Shown piece by piece: positions 59,753 to 64,000 of a stretch of DNA of 64,000 nt. Where the stretch lies: assembly GCA_041650255.1 (NCBI GenBank), contig JBAZLL010000003.1:1-64000 (forward strand). The letters are read 5' to 3'. The position numbers were made by a program, and so were the translations under genes. This DNA is from 1-14-0-10-45-29 sp041650255 (GTDB taxonomy: Archaea; Micrarchaeota; Micrarchaeia; Anstonellales; Anstonellaceae). The notes below the pieces were generated by a model. The model made no database searches, had not been told where the DNA came from, and saw only the letters and a program-made list of their open reading frames with translations. Positions within the stretch are counted from its first letter, which is position 1; each line of letters begins with the position of its first letter.

Positions 59753-59886
59753 TTGTTTTTTAGCGATGTGTAAATTTTCAAATTTGCCCTTTTTCCGCTT
59801 TTTCTGTTTGTTGATGGCAATAGACATTTGTGTAATCTTTATAAACTTCAAGATAGCTAACTAATTCATACAAACTAGGTTCAAAG

Positions 59887-61458
59887 GTGAATAATTTGGG
59901 TAAAAATATCTTTTTGGTATTCTCTCTATTTCTGCTTGCATTTGGCTTTGCCAGCGCATGCACAACCGGGGAAACACGCTGTGTAAGCGATTGGCAGCAG
60001 GAAGTCTGCACAAATAGCCAGTGGGAAGGGCAATTAGTGGACTGTCCTCTTGGCTGTGATTATGCGACCAACGCCTGTTTTGGCAGTGGCAACGGAGATC
60101 TTTGTCCTACTCTGGGTGCAATTCAATGCGACCCAAATGTGGATGATCAGCTTCAGATTTGCAAAGACATAAACGGAAGAAATGAATGGGCTTTCTATGG
60201 CTCATGCGGCGGTTACAAATGCGACAAAACCCAAAACCAATGCTTTGTCTGCGACTCAAATTCAAAGCCATACTGCAACAAAGATTTGAAATCCTCAAAC
60301 ACATGTAATGCAGGATACTGGAAAAACACCGCATGCGCCTCTGGCTATGTATGTAATGTATCCAGTGGAGTATGCGAGCAGAGCGGAGTTGTAGTTCCTT
60401 TCCCCTGCGCAACCGGCGCAACCCGTTGCAGTTCTGCAAACTCGGTAGAGAGATGCAGTTCAAGCGGGCTGTGGGTGCCATATGCATCCTGCTTCATCGG
60501 ATGCTACGCGCCAAATGAATTTGACGCATATTGCAAAGACTGCACAACTCCAAGTGAAAGCACCTGTTTTAGCACGGCTGCATATCATGTCTGCAACAGC
60601 GGATACAAATACGATTCACCAGTCTTTTGCGCGGCAAACCAAGTCTGCTCAAACGGCGCTTGTGTTTCTTCACAAACCGGCTGTAATCTCGGAGAACAAT
60701 ACTGCCTTGGCAGTAAAGCGGACGAAATTTGGACCTGCGTCGCAAACAACGACAACCCGAATCAATACAATTACAGTTCAACATGCCCGACCAACACGGT
60801 ATGCACTGTAGAAAACAAGCAGGCATATTGCCGCTCAACAAACAATAACAACGGCGGTGGCGGTGGCTCATCAGGCGGCTCCTCATACTACGGAACAAGC
60901 TCCGGCGGTGGAGAAGTCTTTAGATGCTCAACATTTAGCGACTGGCAAATTGATGTCTCTGCTTCATACAACGAAACCAATACGGATGGCAAAGTTCGCA
61001 CATGCACAAACACCACTCTCAAGAAATGGTGTGTGAAGTCCGACGGCAAGCTTGACTCAAAAGACTTTAGAACAAACAGCACTTCCACCTGCTCCGAATG
61101 GTCGGATGCATGCACTTACGAATATCAAAAGACCGAGAAATACGAGGACACACTTGCGGGTCAGTGCAGAAATTGCACAAAAGATATTTTTGTCTACACC
61201 TGCAAGCCTTCAGGAAAAATATATTCCGACAATTTGAAGGAATCCGTTTCCTGCTCCGGCTTTAATGAGTGCACTACTGCGTTCGCCGCACAAGACACCT
61301 CCAAATCCGACGGTTCGTTCTGGCAGGATTATGGCATTTTGATAGGATTTATTCTCCTGTTAATTATCGCCATAATCGCATTCTTCGCATGGAGAATGGC
61401 AGGCTCGGACGGAGAGGAGAATGAAGGCAATGCAAATGAAGGAAATGCGCAAGTTTAA
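59887..61458 (+). CDS. Cys-rich surface protein, C-terminal membrane anchor (paralogue 1)
   Basis: About 520 residues. A signal peptide (FLVFSLFLLAFGFASAC) is followed by about 25 cysteines in repeating modules (for example ETRCVSDWQQEVC..SQWEGQLVDC and ATRCSSANSVERC..SGLWVPYASC), a Gly/Ser linker (NNNNGGGGGSSGGSS), a conserved domain from about residue 345, and a C-terminal helix (about 485-505) before a short acidic tail. The GTG at 59887 and a TTG at 59896 are both possible starts; the AAAGGTG motif would suit the TTG. A paralogue follows at 61577. Adhesion or binding roles are guesses. Confidence 0.8.
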   Translation: MNNLGKNIFLVFSLFLLAFGFASACTTGETRCVSDWQQEVCTNSQWEGQLVDCPLGCDYATNACFGSGNGDLCPTLGAIQCDPNVDDQLQICKDINGRNEWAFYGSCGGYKCDKTQNQCFVCDSNSKPYCNKDLKSSNTCNAGYWKNTACASGYVCNVSSGVCEQSGVVVPFPCATGATRCSSANSVERCSSSGLWVPYASCFIGCYAPNEFDAYCKDCTTPSESTCFSTAAYHVCNSGYKYDSPVFCAANQVCSNGACVSSQTGCNLGEQYCLGSKADEIWTCVANNDNPNQYNYSSTCPTNTVCTVENKQAYCRSTNNNNGGGGGSSGGSSYYGTSSGGGEVFRCSTFSDWQIDVSASYNETNTDGKVRTCTNTTLKKWCVKSDGKLDSKDFRTNSTSTCSEWSDACTYEYQKTEKYEDTLAGQCRNCTKDIFVYTCKPSGKIYSDNLKESVSCSGFNECTTAFAAQDTSKSDGSFWQDYGILIGFILLLIIAIIAFFAWRMAGSDGEENEGNANEGNAQV

Positions 61459-61576
61459 TCGCGCATCCTTTTTTCTTTTTCTTTTTAATTAAAATCAAAC
61501 TAATTTTTCATCAACTCCCGTCTTAAAGCTTATATACTATCCCTTCATATCTTATTCAAATTGCCATTGGGGTGGT

Positions 61577-63121
61577 ATGTTGTCAAACTCTAAATTTGTT
61601 TTATTGTCAGCTATGTTTTTGCTTTTTTTTGCAGGTGTATTATATTCTGAAAGTTGCGCTTTGCTCCCAAGCGGGTCTTTGCGTTGCAACCCGTCAATAC
61701 CATATCAAGTGGACAAATGCACTTTAGGGGAATGGACACCTTTGCAATCCTGTGTCTATGGTTGCTCAAACGGAGTATGTGGTGAATGTGCCAACGACTT
61801 GAAAAGATGCAACGATGCAAAACCCTACCAAGTGGATTTGTGTGTGAGCAATAAATGGACACCATTGCAATCCTGTGCCTATGGATGCTCAAACGGCGCA
61901 TGTGTCGAATGTACCAACAATGAGAAAAGATGCAATGATGCAAAACCCTACCAAGTGGACATATGTACGGCTGGCGTATGGGAACCTTTCCAATCCTGTG
62001 CAAACGGATGCTCAAATGGCGAATGCATCCCAAACACTGTTCTGTGTACAAACAATGAAAAAAGATGCAACGACGTAAAACCCTACCAAGTGGATATATG
62101 TACAATGGGCGTATGGGAACCTTTCCAATCCTGTGTATATGGTTGCTCAAACGGTGAATGCGCTGTTTCTTCAAATTCATGCTCAAATGTAAACGATTTG
62201 CGTTGCAACCCAACAAACACAAACCAAGTTGACACCTGCACCCGCGACCCGGCAGACCCAATGGGCACAAAACTTATTTGGACAAAACTAAAAGACTGCC
62301 CATCTGACAATGTATGTTCTGCAGGAACCTGTGTTTCGCAAAACTATGGCTCGTGCTCCAAATTAAACGCCCTTAGATGCAGTTCATCCATTTCAGGACA
62401 AATAGATATTTGCACCCGCGATCCGGCGGATCCGATGGGTAAGCTCGTATGGATGAGACATGATAATTGCGGCACGGGTTTTGATTGCAAACAAAATAAC
62501 GACGTCGTAACTTGTGTTGCGTCCGGTTCCGGCAACAGTGGCGGCTCATCAGGCGGCTCCGGCAGTGGGCTCACAAGCTCCGGCGGCGGAGAAGTGCCAA
62601 GATGTACAAGCTGGAGTGAATGGTATGTAAATGCAACAAACGAAAAAACCGAAGCTTCGGGAGGGAAAACCCGCGTTTGCATTAACACAACATACACCAA
62701 ATGGTGCATAAAATCAAGCGGACAATTTGATACCACTCGCTCTGAAAAGAAATACGACTACAAATGCGCCGCATGGAACGAGCAATGCGACTATGCATAC
62801 GAAAAGACCGAGTCTTACAGCCAAAATAGCGGAGGGCAATGCCGCACATGCAAAAAAGAAATTTTTGTGTATGTATGCAAGCCTTCAGGAACCAAAGACT
62901 ACAGCCTCACAAAGGAGTCGCTAAACTGCGGAGCATATCGCGAATGCACTGCTTCGGAGATTTCAAACCTTAGCGGCACTCAAACAAAACCCACCGCTCA
63001 AAAGTCCGAACTTGACACCCTAGTGGAGCAGTACGGATTAGTGCTCGGCTTATTGCTTGCGGCACTTATCGTCATTGTGCTCATCACCGGGTGGAAAATG
63101 TTTAAGGCAAAAGAGGAGTAG
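61577..63121 (+). CDS. Cys-rich repeat surface protein, C-terminal membrane anchor (paralogue 2)
   Basis: A 514-residue paralogue of the preceding protein with the same plan: signal peptide, Cys-rich modules, Gly/Ser linker, the same C-terminal domain (RCTSWSEWYVNATNE.. to ..NCGAYRECT) and a final membrane helix (about 488-508). Its N-terminal half has four tandem modules of 41-45 residues, each with RCN, PYQVD.C, W.P.QSC.YGCSNG.C. The ATG follows a GGGGTGG motif. The many disulfides would need an extracellular oxidant such as the DsbA-like protein at 7 kb. Confidence 0.82.
   Translation: MLSNSKFVLLSAMFLLFFAGVLYSESCALLPSGSLRCNPSIPYQVDKCTLGEWTPLQSCVYGCSNGVCGECANDLKRCNDAKPYQVDLCVSNKWTPLQSCAYGCSNGACVECTNNEKRCNDAKPYQVDICTAGVWEPFQSCANGCSNGECIPNTVLCTNNEKRCNDVKPYQVDICTMGVWEPFQSCVYGCSNGECAVSSNSCSNVNDLRCNPTNTNQVDTCTRDPADPMGTKLIWTKLKDCPSDNVCSAGTCVSQNYGSCSKLNALRCSSSISGQIDICTRDPADPMGKLVWMRHDNCGTGFDCKQNNDVVTCVASGSGNSGGSSGGSGSGLTSSGGGEVPRCTSWSEWYVNATNEKTEASGGKTRVCINTTYTKWCIKSSGQFDTTRSEKKYDYKCAAWNEQCDYAYEKTESYSQNSGGQCRTCKKEIFVYVCKPSGTKDYSLTKESLNCGAYRECTASEISNLSGTQTKPTAQKSELDTLVEQYGLVLGLLLAALIVIVLITGWKMFKAKEE
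61670..62170 (+). repeat. Tandem coding repeats, four units of about 123-135 bp
   Basis: The shared string AACCCTACCA starts at 61821, 61944 and 62079 (offsets 123 and 135), with a diverged first unit near 61695. The units encode the Cys-rich modules of the surface protein. Near-identity of the last three suggests recent duplication or gene conversion. Confidence 0.8.
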
Positions 63122-63130
63122 GTGATTAAT

Positions 63131-63673
63131 ATGAAAGCTTTCTTTGTTCTTGCCATTTTTATGGCATTATTTTTTTCTTTCGGCTGTACTTCAAGCAAGT
63201 CGGTAGAGCCTGTTTATGTTCCGGCAAACAATTCTCAGGCACAAACAACAACTCCTGCACAAACAACTCCCGCGCCAAATTCAACGCCGACAACTCCTAC
63301 TCCCGCAACAACTCCTATCCCGACAATTTCCGAGCCGGAGCCAACGGTTCCTGTGCAAGAGCCCGCTCCAGTGCAACAAACAGCAAATAATTCTGTTGAG
63401 CAAAATGTCAATCCCGCAAATACCGGCGCAAGCGCCCTTTCTTCATGTGCAGGCATGACTGCCACCGATCAGGCAGAATGTGTCTTCAAGCTTGCCGAAA
63501 GCCAAAAAGATGTCAGTTTGTGCATCTATATACAGGACAAGGATTGGAGGCATTCGTGCATAACAAGATGGTGCCTTTCAGGCAGTCGGGATTTTTCCCA
63601 ATGTGAAAAGCTTTCAGACTATGATGATAGGCTTGGCTGTTTCAACAAATGCAATCCGAATCCAAACACGTAG
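63131..63673 (+). CDS. Pro/Thr-rich lipoprotein
   Basis: A 180-residue exported lipoprotein: signal peptide with lipobox FSFGC, then a 75-residue low-complexity Thr/Pro/Ala stalk, and a small C-terminal Cys-containing domain (about 100-180, six Cys or more, SSCAGMTATDQAECVFKLAE, KDVSLCIYIQDKDWRHSC). The ATG at 63131 has a GGTG motif 6 nt upstream, just after the stop of the surface protein gene, so the two are co-transcribed. The function of the C-terminal domain is unknown. Confidence 0.82.
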   Translation: MKAFFVLAIFMALFFSFGCTSSKSVEPVYVPANNSQAQTTTPAQTTPAPNSTPTTPTPATTPIPTISEPEPTVPVQEPAPVQQTANNSVEQNVNPANTGASALSSCAGMTATDQAECVFKLAESQKDVSLCIYIQDKDWRHSCITRWCLSGSRDFSQCEKLSDYDDRLGCFNKCNPNPNT

Positions 63674-63792
63674 ATTTCTTTTTTATTTTTTTATTATTTT
63701 TATCCTTACTATCTTATTTTTCAAATTTTAAAAATAAGTTTTCTTCTCAAAATCAGTTTTTTTTGCAAAAGCCGCTTTTGTTTTTTTGGGTT

Positions 63793-63867
63793 TGGGCCCG
63801 CTGAGATTTGAACTCAGGACCTTTCGATTATCAGTCGAACGCTCCAACCAGACTAAGCTACGGGCCC
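63793..63867 (-). tRNA. tRNA-Ile (anticodon GAT)
   Basis: A 75-nt tRNA with no intron. The acceptor GGGCCCG pairs with CGGGCCC (plus 63861-63867 and 63794-63800) and the discriminator is A. The anticodon stem TTCGA/TCGAA has loop CTGATAA, so the anticodon is GAT (isoleucine AUC/AUU). The T arm is CTGAG-TTCAAAT-CTCAG. No CCA is encoded. Unlike the other two tRNAs here it lacks an intron and hairpin copies, although the bases just upstream on the plus strand are T-rich. Confidence 0.94.
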
Positions 63868-63943
63868 AAAAATTGTAGATATAAAGATGGTTTTATATAT
63901 TTAAAAACCTCGCCTTAAAAGTTTCTATCTCATGTATATACCA

Positions 63944-64000
63944 ATGAAAAGCCTGAAATTGATAATTTTAATCTTTCTTATATCTTTTGGCTGCACCTCT
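63944..64000 (+). CDS. Partial lipoprotein, N-terminus only
   Basis: Nineteen codons at the right edge encode MKSLKLIILIFLISFGCTS, a lipoprotein signal peptide with lipobox ISFGC. The gene continues beyond the window. An in-frame ATG at 63932 is an alternative start. It would be a further member of the lipoprotein set near 59.9-63.7 kb. Confidence 0.6.
   Translation, partial: MKSLKLIILIFLISFGCTS

Overview
The window is a dense archaeal chromosome segment. It carries an A-type (A1Ao) ATP synthase operon, isopentenyl phosphate kinase, archaeal-type AsnRS and ProRS, ATP-dependent DNA ligase, RibL-type FAD synthase, KaiC-like ATPases and intron-bearing tRNA genes. Many leading genes have a TATA-like box 22-32 nt before the start codon, and operon-internal genes carry GGTG-type Shine-Dalgarno motifs. 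A small Cas12f (Cas14) CRISPR locus, form III RuBisCO with the AMP pathway, and many lipoprotein or Cys-rich surface genes suggest a DPANN archaeon of the Micrarchaeota/Diapherotrites kind. That placement is inference; no rRNA gene is present to settle it.

Layout. 0-4.1 kb: ABC ATPase with a partial partner, ZIP transporter, a C/D box guide RNA, nitroreductase, an EF-Tu domain 2 protein and a gamma-carbonic-anhydrase-like protein. 4.1-6.7 kb: ribose-1,5-bisphosphate isomerase and AMP phosphorylase; with the RuBisCO at 58.5 kb these complete the AMP-to-3-phosphoglycerate route. 6.7-7.1 kb: intron-containing tRNA-Leu with a duplicated 3' end. 7.0-11.3 kb: DsbA-like protein, SufS, a DtxR-like regulator, NifS and IscU. 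11.3-16.6 kb: isoprenoid block (IPK, flavin prenyltransferase, UbiD-type decarboxylase, both aconitase-X subunits, and a diphosphomevalonate-decarboxylase homologue). 16.9-21.1 kb: carAB.

21.2-28.8 kb looks like an acquired island. It holds an unrecognised gene, then cas1-cas2-cas4-cas12f, a non-coding stretch with the marks of a tracrRNA, a CRISPR array of 24 repeats and 23 spacers, and an RmuC homologue. A MNT/HEPN pair follows. This complete type V-F system is the main find. Unusual details are a 615-residue effector, a Cas4 with Q in place of E in its nuclease motif, and a strong T bias at the first base of the spacers.

29.9-42 kb: a lipoprotein, TrkH/TrkA, a Na+/Ca2+ exchanger, DNA ligase with an insertion, AsnRS, RibL, RlmH, a winged-helix protein, two KaiC-like proteins and a small unknown. 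42-50.8 kb: the ATP synthase operon in order H-I-K-E-C-F-A-B-D. 50.9-64 kb: M1 aminopeptidase, a DUF2207-type membrane protein, a VIT1-type transporter, a 38-residue zinc-ribbon protein, tRNA-Gln with intron, ProRS, form III RuBisCO, two Cys-rich surface paralogues, a lipoprotein, tRNA-Ile and the start of another lipoprotein.

A second theme is repetition around gene 3' ends. Related T-rich/A-rich hairpins sit inside the introns and just downstream of tRNA-Leu and tRNA-Gln, and both tRNAs have copies of their 3' ends nearby. The last codons of the 41.45 kb gene and of the DNA ligase gene also recur elsewhere.
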